Shown here one piece after another: positions 20,730-29,864 of a stretch of 64,000 nt of DNA. The notes under the pieces were generated by a model that saw only the letters and a list, made by a program, of their open reading frames with translations, did no database searches and was not told where the DNA came from. Origin of the DNA: an uncultured Roseibium sp. (GTDB taxonomy: Bacteria > Pseudomonadota > Alphaproteobacteria > Rhizobiales > Stappiaceae); assembly GCF_963669205.1 (NCBI RefSeq), contig NZ_OY769915.1, positions 3,756,001 through 3,820,000 of the forward strand, in the 5' to 3' direction. A program made the translations under genes and the position numbers. Position 1 is the stretch's first letter; each line of letters begins with the position of its first letter.

Positions 20730-21998
20730 TTAGTCAGCGAATCTTGCCGCCGAAAACGCGCTGAGGTCGAAGCCCGTCTGCCGTCCCGCAATCTGCTCGG
20801 CCAAGAGCCGGCCGGTGACCGGCCCCAGCGTGAAGCCGTCATGGCCATGACCGAAATTCAGCCAGAGCCCGGGTGTCCTTTGCGACGGGCCGCACACCGG
20901 AAGGGAATCCGGCAGGCACGGCCTTGACCCCAGCCAGGGCTCCTCCTGGAGAGCGCGCCCGAGCGGCAGAAGCTCCGAGGCCCGCCGTTTTGCCAGCTTG
21001 ATGATGTTCGGATTGGGAGGGGCATCCCGGTCTGCAAGTTCGACACCCGTCGTCAGGCGGATCCCCTTGTCCGTCGGCGTGAGCGCGAAGCCATTGTCCA
21101 CGTCCACCACGGGCCTCGACAGCGACGCACCGGTCTGCGGCTGGAAATGCATGTGGTATCCGCGTTTGGCAACCAGCGGAAATGGTTCACCGAATTTCGT
21201 CAGAAGATCATTGGACCACGCCCCAAGGGCGATGACCGCATTGCCTGCAAGAATGGTTCCGCGTTCGCTTTCCAGGACCCAGTCACCATGATGCCGTTGC
21301 AGTTTCAGCGCATTGCCGCGAAAATATTCGCCGCCTTCCTGGATGAAACCACGCCAGAATGCATCTACAACCGCGCCCGGATTGGATACCGAGCAGCTCT
21401 CGAGCCAGTGAACGGCCTTGAAGTTTGCCGCTTTCAAGCCGGGCTCGAGCGTGCGCGTTTCGTCAGACTGAAGTTCGTCGTAGGTAACGCCGAACACCCT
21501 GGCATAGTGACGCTCGATCTCGCCGTGGCGGTAAGAGGCATCGCTTCGGTAGAGATAGAGCCACCCGCCCTTCCGGTAGAAACGGTCGGCGATGGTAGAC
21601 CGGGCAAGATCGAGATGATCCTGCGCGGCAAGTGCTCTTAGCGGCGCGATCGCCCTGGAATAGGCTTCGATGCCGCGCGGGCTGCAGGACGCATGATACT
21701 GACGCAGCCAGGGTAGCAGCTCGATGGTCTTTTTGAGATCGAGCGAGACGGCGCTGGACATGCCGAGCGCGATTTTCAGCAGCTGGACGGGATTGGACGG
21801 AATGGCATGCGGTGTAAAGCCGTTGCACTGAACAATGCCCGCATTGCCGAACGAAGCTTCCTCGCCAGGATGCGCCCGGTCGACCAGAACGACATCCAGT
21901 CCCTGGCGTCTCAGGTGGATGGCCGTGCAGACGCCGACAATACCCGCGCCGAGCACGACGACATCACAGACATGTGGCTGACCTGCCCTGTTTGCCAT
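20730..21998 (-). CDS. D-amino-acid dehydrogenase-like FAD oxidoreductase
   Basis: A 422-residue DadA-type flavoenzyme of the DAO fold, which oxidises D-amino acids or related amines to keto acids. The N-terminal dinucleotide motif VVVLGAGIVGVCTAIHL is at residues 13-29, with GEEASFGNAGIVQ near 45; the C-terminal part has GLWLNFGHGHDGFTLGPVTGRLLAE near 385, which contacts FAD. The start at 21998 has AGGTAGGT upstream; the longer frame to 22070 adds unlikely residues. A transporter-like gene lies divergently 113 bp away. The exact substrate is open. Confidence 0.85.
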   Translation of the reverse strand: MANRAGQPHVCDVVVLGAGIVGVCTAIHLRRQGLDVVLVDRAHPGEEASFGNAGIVQCNGFTPHAIPSNPVQLLKIALGMSSAVSLDLKKTIELLPWLRQYHASCSPRGIEAYSRAIAPLRALAAQDHLDLARSTIADRFYRKGGWLYLYRSDASYRHGEIERHYARVFGVTYDELQSDETRTLEPGLKAANFKAVHWLESCSVSNPGAVVDAFWRGFIQEGGEYFRGNALKLQRHHGDWVLESERGTILAGNAVIALGAWSNDLLTKFGEPFPLVAKRGYHMHFQPQTGASLSRPVVDVDNGFALTPTDKGIRLTTGVELADRDAPPNPNIIKLAKRRASELLPLGRALQEEPWLGSRPCLPDSLPVCGPSQRTPGLWLNFGHGHDGFTLGPVTGRLLAEQIAGRQTGFDLSAFSAARFAD

Positions 21999-22110
21999 AC
22001 ACCTACCTGAAGCATGACAGGCACGCCTTTCCGACTGGTGTCGGCGCCCCCGTTCGGTTAAGTAGCGCAAGGTGACCGCCTCACCTCGCGGTTTCAGGAG
22101 ACGACTTTAG

Positions 22111-23085
22111 ATGATTCGAGTGCTCGGAGCAGGATTGGCCTTTACCGGCCGTCATGGAACGACCGCGCTTGCGGTGAGCATCTTCATCGGGCTGGCCCTG
22201 CCTGCCATGTCGGCGTATCTGCGGCCATATCTTGAGGTCGCCGTTTTCGGCCTGCTGACGCTTGCATTCCTGAGGGTTGACCAGACCGCAATCAGGACGC
22301 GCCTGAAACGCCCCGCCCTCCTGATTGCCGCCCTCGTCTGGATGATGCTGGGCGCACCGCTCCTTACCTATCTGCTGCTCACCCATACCGGACTTTCACA
22401 GTTCGGTCCGGACGTCGCGCTCGCGCTGTTCATTTCAACGGCAGCTCCGCCGGTCCTCGCGGCGCCCGCCTTCATCTACCTGCTCGGTCTCGACGGGACG
22501 CTCAGCCTTGCCCTTTCGGTCGCCGCCATGATCGTCACGCCGCTGACGGTTCCCTTTGTCGGCGGTCTCATGCTTGGCGATGCCCTGCCCCTGAGCGTCG
22601 GTGGCCTGGCGATGAAGCTGTCGATCCTGCTTGCCGGGGCATTTCTGATCGCCATGATCCTCAGACGGGTATTCGGCAGGGAGCGCCTTGCCCGCAGCGG
22701 CGATCACATCAGCGGACTGAACGTGATCGTGCTGCTCATCTTCGCGATCGCGGCCATGGACGGGGTCGCCGCGAGTTTCCTGTCGCGTCCGCTCTTCACG
22801 CTTGCGATCACCGCCTTCACCTTCGGCCTGGCGCTGACGCAGATCTGCCTGTCGCTTGTCCTGTTCGCCCCTGCGACGCGGGAAGACGCCTATGCCATCG
22901 CGCATACCTGCGGCACGCGTAACATGGGACTGATGGTCGCCGCTTTTGGCGGAACCCTGCCGGAATTCACCTGGCTCTGGTTCGCGGTCGGCCAGTTCCC
23001 GATCTATCTGCTGCCGATGTTCCTCAAGCCCTTCGTCCGGGTTTTCTGCCGTCTAAACGTGGATTCTGTGACGCAGCGGACCTGA
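22111..23085 (+). CDS. bile acid:sodium symporter (BASS) family-like transporter
   Basis: A 324-residue membrane protein with about nine or ten hydrophobic helices. The halves SYLRPYLEVAVFGLLTLAFLR and ALFISTAAPPVLAAPAFIYLLG resemble the TM2 and TM4 discontinuous-helix regions of BASS transporters, and HTCGTRNMGLMVAAFGG near residue 270 matches the second crossover motif (normally GxxNxxLA). BASS proteins take up organic anions with sodium. The divergent D-amino-acid dehydrogenase may share its control. The family call is fairly safe, the substrate unknown. Confidence 0.7.
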   Translation: MIRVLGAGLAFTGRHGTTALAVSIFIGLALPAMSAYLRPYLEVAVFGLLTLAFLRVDQTAIRTRLKRPALLIAALVWMMLGAPLLTYLLLTHTGLSQFGPDVALALFISTAAPPVLAAPAFIYLLGLDGTLSLALSVAAMIVTPLTVPFVGGLMLGDALPLSVGGLAMKLSILLAGAFLIAMILRRVFGRERLARSGDHISGLNVIVLLIFAIAAMDGVAASFLSRPLFTLAITAFTFGLALTQICLSLVLFAPATREDAYAIAHTCGTRNMGLMVAAFGGTLPEFTWLWFAVGQFPIYLLPMFLKPFVRVFCRLNVDSVTQRT

Positions 23086-23144
23086 ATCTGCAGGCGGACA
23101 TGATTAAGGTGGTCCGAGACATGTGCATATCGAAGGACACACCC

Positions 23145-23915
23145 ATGCCAAACGGATTCCGCCTCCCGGCGCCTCTTTATCTGGCGGCCCTGTGCCTACT
23201 GCCGGTACTCGCACTCATCGGGCCGGCGACGTCATCCGCCCGCGCAGGCGACACGGCCGAACTGGAGATTTACGGCTTTTCCAGCCACGGTGATTATTTC
23301 GCCTTCGAACAATACGGCAGGCAGGACGGCTCCGGCTTTCCCTATTCGGAGATCTTCGTTCTCGATGTTCGGACGGACAGTTGGGTGAAGCCCTCCCCCT
23401 TTCGCCGCGTGGACGAGGTCGACGAGGAAAACGGCTATGATCCGGACGACGCGCTCGCCGAAACCCGCACCTTGAACCAGAAGGCCGCGCATGCGCTTCT
23501 CGACAAGACCTCCATATTCGGGATGGGAAAGACGGTCGCCTTCAACCCGGCGACGGAACTCGATTCGAATCCCTACCACATGCGCGTTGCTCCGCGGCTG
23601 CCGCTTCTGTCGGGCGAGACCTCGATCGACCTGACATTGAACGAATACCCTCTCCAGAACGCCGAATGCGCCGGGTACGGTGTTGAAACGAAGGGATTCC
23701 AGCTGACAATGGTCGCGAATGGCGCGACCCGGACCCTGAACAGCGACACCAGTGTTCCCAAGAGCCGCCGCTGCCCGTTTTCCTATCGAATCGAGCGGGT
23801 TTTCACCTTCCACCCGGAAAAGGGCCCGGCGGTTTTCGCGATCTTCGTTCAGATGGAAAGCCTCGGCTTTGAAGGGCCTGACCGCAGATATCTGGCGATA
23901 ACAGGCCGGTTCTGA
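23145..23915 (+). CDS. secreted DUF2259 family protein
   Basis: A 256-residue protein with a signal peptide (LYLAALCLLPVLALIGPATSSARA, cut near residue 34). The mature part begins TAELEIYGFSSHGDYFAFEQYG and has the repeated pattern of predicted secreted DUF2259 proteins, with a disulfide-capable pair of cysteines (NAECAGYG and SRRCPFSY). The function is not known. ATG 23145 has AAGGA seven bases upstream; earlier starts at 23100 and 23121 give an unlikely n-region. It follows the BASS gene by 59 bp and may be cotranscribed. Confidence 0.8.
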   Translation: MPNGFRLPAPLYLAALCLLPVLALIGPATSSARAGDTAELEIYGFSSHGDYFAFEQYGRQDGSGFPYSEIFVLDVRTDSWVKPSPFRRVDEVDEENGYDPDDALAETRTLNQKAAHALLDKTSIFGMGKTVAFNPATELDSNPYHMRVAPRLPLLSGETSIDLTLNEYPLQNAECAGYGVETKGFQLTMVANGATRTLNSDTSVPKSRRCPFSYRIERVFTFHPEKGPAVFAIFVQMESLGFEGPDRRYLAITGRF

Positions 23916-24126
23916 ACGCAGCGGCAGTCTTGCGGTCATTCAGGGCTTACACCGGAAAACATTGAAGAAACGTGACGTGTCCCCTGGGCCCTCCCGCCTG
24001 CTCGCTATCGCGCCGGCGGCCGTCTCGGTGCGAAAAAGAATTTGAAACAGACAACCTGCCGTGATAGCCGCCCACTCAGATCAGTCGGCCCGGCCTCTAG
24101 GGGACGGACACTGCGGGAGCCTAGCC

Positions 24127-24794
24127 ATGCCACGTGACATCAAAATTGCACCTTCGATCCTTGCCTCCGACTTTTCCAAACTCGGCCAGGAAGTCCGTGA
24201 TGTGGTGACGGCCGGTGCGGACTGGATCCATCTGGACGTCATGGACGGGCATTTCGTGCCCAACATCACCTTTGGCCCCGATGTCATCGCAAAGCTGCGC
24301 CCGCATTCGGACAAGGTCTTCGATACGCATTTGATGATCGAACCGGTCGATCCTTACCTTGAGGCCTTCGCAAAGGCCGGGTCGGACATCATCACCGTCC
24401 ACGCAGAGGCGACCAGGCATCTGGACCGAACGCTTCAGGCGATCCGCGATCTCGGCAAGAAGGCTGGCGTTTCCCTCAATCCGTCGACACCCGAAAGCGT
24501 GCTGGAATATGTTCTGGACCGTCTCGATCTGATCCTGGTCATGACCGTCAACCCGGGTTTCGGCGGACAGAAGTTCATTCATTCCCAGGTGGAAAAGACC
24601 CGCCGCATCAAGGCCATGATCGGCGATCGCCCGATCGATCTGGAAATTGACGGCGGCGTGACCCCGAGACGGCGCCCCTGGTTGCCGATGCGGGCGCGAA
24701 CGTGCTGGTTGCCGGCTCCGCCGTTTTCAAGGGCGGTACGATCGACACCTACACGCAGAACATCGCCGCCATCCGCGCAGCTGCCACAGCCTGA
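24127..24794 (+). pseudogene. rpe: ribulose-phosphate 3-epimerase with a one-base deletion near its 3' end
   Basis: Interconverts ribulose-5-phosphate and xylulose-5-phosphate. Residues 1-180 are a normal barrel: IAPSILASDFSKLGQEV, HLDVMDGHFVPNITFG, THLMIE, MTVNPGFGGQKFI and DLEIDGGVTP, with the metal-binding histidines and aspartates intact. After CCG 24664-24666 the frame is shifted: one G missing (CCGAGACG where CCGGAGACG is expected) gives an unrelated arginine-rich tail that runs to 24825. The shifted frame restores the correct ending, with ANVLVAGSAVFKGG (phosphate loop) and stop 24794, for about 223 residues. Either the assembly lacks a base or the gene is broken. The start is ATG 24127. 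Confidence 0.88.
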
Positions 24795-24834
24795 GGCTGC
24801 GCAAGAGCGGACCTGCAACGCTTAGACTTTTCTT

Positions 24835-24939
24835 CACCCTGAATGACCGCTTCTGTCGTCACGCATCCCGCCTTAAGGGTTTGGAAATGCCGATACGACA
24901 GCTTTGCTACCCTAGAGGAACCACAGTTCATTCAGGGTG
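24835..24939 (+). promoter_or_regulatory. long-range inverted repeat in the fkbM leader
   Basis: CACCCTGAATGA (24835-24846) and TCATTCAGGGTG (24928-24939) are perfect 12-bp complements with 81 bases between. The right arm contains AGGGTG, the only Shine-Dalgarno-like sequence in front of the methyltransferase start at 24949, so pairing would hide it. Confidence 0.4.
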
Positions 24940-24948
24940 TAATGCAAG

Positions 24949-25770
24949 ATGTTGCGTACTAGAAGTTTATCCAGCCTACTGATTGACCGTGGTCTTTACG
25001 CGATGGCAGAGGCGATGCGCAACAGGGCGAGCCGCCGTAAGGGGTTCACGCATATTTGCGTCCCAATGAACGATGTCATCGGCATGCGCCTGTTCAGCAC
25101 CGGAAGTTTCGAACAGACCCAGCTTGACGGCGTCCAGGATTATCTTGACGAGACGTCTGTTGATGAAGACGCCATATTTCTCGATGTCGGCGGCAACATT
25201 GGCGTCTATTCCATTCTGCTGCGCGACTATTTCGGACAGGTCTTTGCGTTCGAACCCAATCCGGTGACCTTCGAAGTGCTCAAGGCCAATCTGGCGCTTG
25301 CCGGTGCCGGCAACGCCAAGGCGATCAACAAGGCACTGTCGGACACGGAGGGAGAAGTTCCGATTTTCGTACCCCGGAACGGCAACCTCGGATGGGCCAC
25401 CCTCGACGAGGCACATCACGAGATCCCCGTGAACCGGACCGATATCGCATGCACGACGATGGACGCATTCGTCGCATCCAACGACATCGACGCCGGCAAG
25501 ATCCGGCTCATCAAGATCGACGTCGAAGGTCACGAGACCAGCGTCATCAGGGGCGGTGAAAAAACGCTGAGCGAACACAGGCCGCCGCTCTTGTGCGAGG
25601 TGCTGAGCGACAGCAACGGCGTTGACCTGCTGTCCTACCTGCAAAAGCTTGGTTATGTCCGCTTCGAGGTCTTCAGGCGTGACATCAGGAATGTCTTCTC
25701 CACGCGGGTAAGGCGCGAACAGATGGATCTGTCCAACACCGGAAAAGCCGCTCTCGTTCTCGCGACCTGA
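24949..25770 (+). CDS. FkbM family methyltransferase
   Basis: A 273-residue SAM-dependent O-methyltransferase of the FkbM type, usually acting on sugars of surface glycans or secondary metabolites. The SAM-binding pattern is IFLDVGGNIGVYSILLRDYF near residue 80, with QVFAFEPNPVTFEVLKAN after it, and the FkbM hallmark IRLIKIDVEGHETSVIRGGEKTL near residue 185. The start at 24949 has a weak AGGGTG nine bases upstream within the inverted repeat. No glycan gene is adjacent, so the substrate is unknown. Confidence 0.88.
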   Translation: MLRTRSLSSLLIDRGLYAMAEAMRNRASRRKGFTHICVPMNDVIGMRLFSTGSFEQTQLDGVQDYLDETSVDEDAIFLDVGGNIGVYSILLRDYFGQVFAFEPNPVTFEVLKANLALAGAGNAKAINKALSDTEGEVPIFVPRNGNLGWATLDEAHHEIPVNRTDIACTTMDAFVASNDIDAGKIRLIKIDVEGHETSVIRGGEKTLSEHRPPLLCEVLSDSNGVDLLSYLQKLGYVRFEVFRRDIRNVFSTRVRREQMDLSNTGKAALVLAT

Positions 25771-25931
25771 AGAAAGCCTCTGCCCGGCGCGAAGCAATGC
25801 CTGCCGGTACAGCTCGCGCACACATCCAGTTCGCGCGATTTCCCCGCATGGGAAAACCAAATCCCGGCCTCCCGTTTTGGCCTTCCCTCGGCTAAGCTCC
25901 CGGCACATGCCGACGTTTGCGGGGGAACATC

Positions 25932-27551
25932 TTGGCGCACATGCAACGCAGCATCGGGCTCTTGGGCCTGACCTTTGTCGCAATCAGCGGCATTCTCGGC
26001 TCCGGCTGGCTGTTCGCGCCTCTCCTCGCCGCACAGGCTGCCGGTCCCTCGGCGCTGCTCGCCTGGCTGATCGGCGGCGTTGCCATGCTGTTGCTGGCCG
26101 CGACCTTCGCAGAAATTTCGGCGATCCTGCCCGTTCCCGGCGGTATCGGCCGCGTTCCGCATTTTTCCCACGGTTCCGTCGTTTCCATGGCGATGGGCTG
26201 GACAGCCTGGGTCGGATACAACACCGCCGCGACAATCGAGGTCGAGGCGGTGCTGCGCTATACGGCAAGCAACGCACCCTGGCTTTATGCGCCAGACGGG
26301 CAGCTCACGCCGGCCGGTCTCGGCGTCGCCTGCGTGCTTCTCATGGTCTTCACGGTGCTGAATGCCTTCGGCGTCAAGTTCTTTGCGCGCATCAACACGG
26401 CTCTCACCTGGATCAAGATCATTGTCCCGTCGCTTCTTGCCGCCGTTGTCATTGCGTCGGCATTTCGCCTTGAGAACTTCAGCAGTTATGGCGGGTTCGC
26501 GCCCGAAGGCCTCAAGGGGATCCTGTCGGCCATCTCAAGCGGCGGCGTGATCTTCGCTCTTCTCGGCTTCCGGCATGTCATCGAAATGGCGGGAGAAGCC
26601 CGTAATCCGAAGGTCAATGTCCCACTCGCACTCGTGCTGAGCCTGGTAATCTGCCTGTTTATCCTCGGCGCTCTGCAGATTGCCTTCCTGGGAGCGCTGA
26701 GCGGCAAGGACCTGGAAAACGGCTGGCACGCGCTTCATTTCTCCGGCCAGCTCGGGCCCATGGCCGCACTGGCGACGGCGGTCGGCGCACTTTGGATCGT
26801 CAGTCTTCTGGACACCAGCGCGCGTATTTCCAGCTTTGCTTCCGGTCTGGTCTCGGTCGGTTCGAACGCGCGCCTGGGCCTTGCGATGGCCCAGAACGGA
26901 CTGTTTCCGAAATTCATGGAACAACTGTCGCGTCGCGGTGTGCCGTTGTTTGCCTTGCTGGTGAATTTCCTGGTTTCGGCGATTTTCTTCTTTCTGCTCC
27001 CCTTCAAGGAAGTGATCGCGCTCAACACCTCTTCGATCGTGCTGTCCTTCGTCGTCGGCCCGATCGCCGTTCTGGCATTCCGCCGGCTTCTCCCCGACAC
27101 GCCGAGGGCCTTTCAACTGCCCGCGGCCCCCTTTACCGGCTGCCTCGCCTTCATCGTTGCCAGCCTGATCATCTACTGGAGCGGCTGGGACACGCTGAGC
27201 CACCTCGGCATCTGTCTGGCAATCGGATTTGTGCTCCTGCTGGTGCGCAATTCGCAGGGTGGATTTGACAGTCTCGACTGGCGAGAGGCGTCGTGGCTGG
27301 CACCCTATCTCGCCGGCATTATGCTGCTTTCCTATCTCGGCTCGTTCGGCAACGGTGCGAATGTGATCCCGCTCGGTCCGGACATGCTCGCCATCGCTCT
27401 GCTGGCCGCGGTCGTCTACGTCTTTGCCATCCGCCTCAGCCTCGACAAGACGAAATTCAAGCGATACCTGGCGGAGGAATTCCTGGATGAAATCGAAGAA
27501 TATGATGTGCCGGAAGACGCTCCGGCGGAAAAACCCGACTTCAGGTTCTAG
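25932..27551 (+). CDS. APC superfamily amino-acid permease
   Basis: A 539-residue inner-membrane transporter with 12 or more helices. TM1 has the APC motif FVAISGILGSGWLFAPL, with the GSG unwinding, and TM6 the GGVIFALLGFRHVIEMAGEARNP pattern. A cytoplasmic acidic tail (EEFLDEIEEYDVPEDAPAE) closes the protein. The substrate is probably an amino acid or amine. A TTG at 25932 has GGGGGA five bases upstream and gives MAHMQRS; ATG 25941 is an alternative. The stop codon TAG lies inside the CTAG duplication that borders MITE copy A. Confidence 0.85.
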   Translation: MAHMQRSIGLLGLTFVAISGILGSGWLFAPLLAAQAAGPSALLAWLIGGVAMLLLAATFAEISAILPVPGGIGRVPHFSHGSVVSMAMGWTAWVGYNTAATIEVEAVLRYTASNAPWLYAPDGQLTPAGLGVACVLLMVFTVLNAFGVKFFARINTALTWIKIIVPSLLAAVVIASAFRLENFSSYGGFAPEGLKGILSAISSGGVIFALLGFRHVIEMAGEARNPKVNVPLALVLSLVICLFILGALQIAFLGALSGKDLENGWHALHFSGQLGPMAALATAVGALWIVSLLDTSARISSFASGLVSVGSNARLGLAMAQNGLFPKFMEQLSRRGVPLFALLVNFLVSAIFFFLLPFKEVIALNTSSIVLSFVVGPIAVLAFRRLLPDTPRAFQLPAAPFTGCLAFIVASLIIYWSGWDTLSHLGICLAIGFVLLLVRNSQGGFDSLDWREASWLAPYLAGIMLLSYLGSFGNGANVIPLGPDMLAIALLAAVVYVFAIRLSLDKTKFKRYLAEEFLDEIEEYDVPEDAPAEKPDFRF

Positions 27552-27812
27552 GGTACGGACCCATAAATGAAGCCGATTTGGCGGCAGAAATGGCGAAATC
27601 TCGCGAGGAAGCGTGAGCAGAGCGGGCTTTTTGCCCGGTCAAGCGCGGTGACGTTGCGAGGTGACGCCATTTTGCCGTCCTTCGGATTTGGCCGTTTTGG
27701 CCATCTGCCACGTCGCGAAAGGCTTGAAAATGAACCACATTTCCTGCACTTTCGCTCCTCGCAGTTGGTCAAAACGATCCAAACCAAATTGACTTCATTT
27801 ATGAGTCCGTAC
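27552..27812. mobile_element. MITE-like element, copy A, with CTAG target duplication
   Basis: A 261-bp non-coding element with terminal inverted repeats beginning GGTACGGACYCATAAATGA and extending to 30 bp with few mismatches. It is flanked by CTAG on both sides (27548-27551 and 27813-27816), the YTAR-type duplication made by IS5-group transposases. The second copy, at 62860-63121, has the same length within one base and is clearly homologous throughout. It contains no transposase; weak open frames on both strands are conserved but lack start signals. Confidence 0.85.
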
Positions 27813-27826
27813 CCTAGGATCCGGCC

Positions 27827-29191
27827 TTGAGCAGCATGTTTGCAGAACACAGAAAGTGGTGGTTGCTCGCGGCAATGAGCGGCGTGCTGGGGCTTATCGT
27901 TCTAGATGAGACCGTTGTCACCGTTTCCCTACCGTCCATTGCCGATGAACTCGGCCTGTCGGTCGCTGCTACCCATTGGGTGGTCAATGCCTACCTGTTG
28001 AGTTTCACCTGCGCCGTGGCACTGGCCGGACGTCTCGGAGATCATTTCAGCAGGCGCAGCTACTTCACCGCCGGTGCGGCCCTGTTTTCGCTCGCCTCCC
28101 TTTTCGCGGCAGTGGCGGTCGACGGCACGATGCTTATTGCCGCGCGCGCACTGCAGGGCATTGCAGCGGCGATCATCTTTCCCACGTCGATCGCAATTAT
28201 TACGACCGCGTTCAACCCGAAAGAGCGCGGTGTCGCTTTCGGATATCAGACAACGGTCGGCGCCATTTTCATGGCATCCGGTCCCCTGATCGGCGGCTTT
28301 CTTACCGAAGTCGTTTCCTGGCGGATGATCTTCTGGATCGGCATCCCGTTTGTGTTTGCGATCGGGGTGCTGTTGTGGCTCGTCTGGTCACCGGATTATG
28401 AGGCGAAAAAGACCGGGCGGACCCTCACTTCCGCCAGCAAGGACAGATCCGGCCCCGTCTTCCTGATCCTGGCGCTGCTTGCCCTGGTCATAAGCGTCAT
28501 GCAGGGGCCCGACTGGGGCTGGTCCTCCCCGTATACGATCGGCCTGTTTCTGTTCGGATGCACGCTGGTCACCGTGTTCCGTTACTGGGAGGGAACGCAT
28601 CCGGCGCCGATCCTGGATCTGGGCCTGCTCAAGATCCGCGATTTCAGGGGAGGCGTCGTCATTTTCGCGATCTTTCAGTTTGAGAAAATCGCGCTCTTCG
28701 TGTTTGTCGCGCAGTTCCTGCAGTCAACTGTCGGAACATCACCCATTCTGTCCGGTGCCGCTGTTTCCCTTGCAATCCTGCCCACGCTCGGAACATCCAT
28801 CCTGATCGGAAAGCTGACGGACAAGCTGGGCTCGCGCCGTGTCTTCCTCGTGGGTACCCTCGTGCACGGCCTGGCCATCCTCCTCCTGGCACTTGCATCG
28901 ATCCGGGAAAACTATCTGCTGACGCTCATCCCCCTGCTTCTGTGGGGCGCATCGATGCCGAGCATCGCCATTCCGGTTCGCCGCGTGCAGATGAACTCCG
29001 TTCCCCTCGAAAAGCACGGGCAGGCAAGCGGCATCAATCTGACGCTGCAGATGCTGGGCGGAAGCATGGGGCTCGCCGCCATGAGCGCGCTTCACGCGGA
29101 AACCCAGAGCTATGCCGTGCTGTTTGCCGTCATCGGCGTGACCATGCTGCTGGCAGTTCCCGTCGCAATGCGCACCATCGAACGGAACTGA
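27827..29191 (+). CDS. MFS transporter, DHA2-like drug exporter
   Basis: A 454-residue major facilitator with 12 to 14 helices. TM1 carries LDETVVTVSLPSIADELG, the DHA2 motif D1 (LDxTVVNVALP), followed by WVVNAYLLSFTCAVALAGRLGDHFSRR, motif A, and later TTVGAIFMASGPLIGGFL, motif C of drug:H+ antiporters. It probably exports lipophilic compounds. Translation likely starts at TTG 27827, eight bases after AGGA, or ATG 27836. MITE copy A ends only 14 bp before the start, so the promoter must lie in the MITE or further upstream. Confidence 0.88.
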   Translation: MSSMFAEHRKWWLLAAMSGVLGLIVLDETVVTVSLPSIADELGLSVAATHWVVNAYLLSFTCAVALAGRLGDHFSRRSYFTAGAALFSLASLFAAVAVDGTMLIAARALQGIAAAIIFPTSIAIITTAFNPKERGVAFGYQTTVGAIFMASGPLIGGFLTEVVSWRMIFWIGIPFVFAIGVLLWLVWSPDYEAKKTGRTLTSASKDRSGPVFLILALLALVISVMQGPDWGWSSPYTIGLFLFGCTLVTVFRYWEGTHPAPILDLGLLKIRDFRGGVVIFAIFQFEKIALFVFVAQFLQSTVGTSPILSGAAVSLAILPTLGTSILIGKLTDKLGSRRVFLVGTLVHGLAILLLALASIRENYLLTLIPLLLWGASMPSIAIPVRRVQMNSVPLEKHGQASGINLTLQMLGGSMGLAAMSALHAETQSYAVLFAVIGVTMLLAVPVAMRTIERN

Positions 29192-29215
29192 CGGATCGCG
29201 GCAGCAGACCGTATC

Positions 29216-29710
29216 TCAGCTTAGATGCGTCTTGCGCCCGGCTTTCATATCCGTGCCCGAAATCCGTTCCCGCAGACCTGTCGGGTAAAGCTCAAGTCCC
29301 TTGGCGTCCATTTCGGCGAGCGAAACCCACTTTGCCATCCCGTCGGTTTCGTCGCTCTCTTCAAAGACAAGGCTGTCCTGCCGGTAGAACCGGTTGTCGG
29401 TGAAATGGGCATGACACAGAAAAACGATCTCGTGTCCGGGCACGCCATGATGCTCGAACAGGTTCTCGATCACGAAGTGGGAGTCGAGCAGCGTGATCTG
29501 TGCGCCGAGTTCTTCCAGGAACTCCCGTTGCAGGGCATCGCGCCAGGGCTCACCGAATTCAACGGTTCCCCCGAGCGGCCGCATTCCGGTTGCGCGGCCG
29601 CTGTCGTCGTAGACGTCGGACAGGAGCAACGCGTCATCCTGCCAGATCAGGGCGAGCGCCTTGACCGTGATTGTGTTTGCGGGACGCCAGATCGGCATGC
29701 GGGTCTCCAT
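29216..29710 (-). CDS. NUDIX hydrolase
   Basis: A 164-residue pyrophosphohydrolase. The Nudix box is complete: GGTVEFGE, then REFLEELGAQ, near residues 47-71, with the glutamates that bind magnesium. The substrate cannot be assigned; the sequence LPLGGTVEFGEPW-like arrangement is typical of small housekeeping members that hydrolyse nucleoside diphosphates linked to another group. ATG 29710 has AAGGAC close upstream. It stands alone between a convergent MFS gene and purB on the other strand. Confidence 0.9.
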   Translation of the reverse strand: METRMPIWRPANTITVKALALIWQDDALLLSDVYDDSGRATGMRPLGGTVEFGEPWRDALQREFLEELGAQITLLDSHFVIENLFEHHGVPGHEIVFLCHAHFTDNRFYRQDSLVFEESDETDGMAKWVSLAEMDAKGLELYPTGLRERISGTDMKAGRKTHLS

Positions 29711-29864
29711 GGTCCTTCGCGCAATAGGAAACGTGTAGCAACGCCGGTAAAATTCACCGGCTTGATGCTGCCCGCAAGCAAAATCCGCATCAGCGCATTG
29801 AAGGGCGCGCCGCCCTCTGCTATTCCGCAGCCAGATTTCCCAGCTTAAAGAGGTTCTGTCCGCG

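Noticed and set aside
27567..27830. An 87-codon frame in MITE copy A with a relative in copy B
   Set aside because: It has no ribosome site, both strands are open, and similarity follows the DNA homology; no protein feature is visible. A codon-position substitution test on more copies would be decisive.
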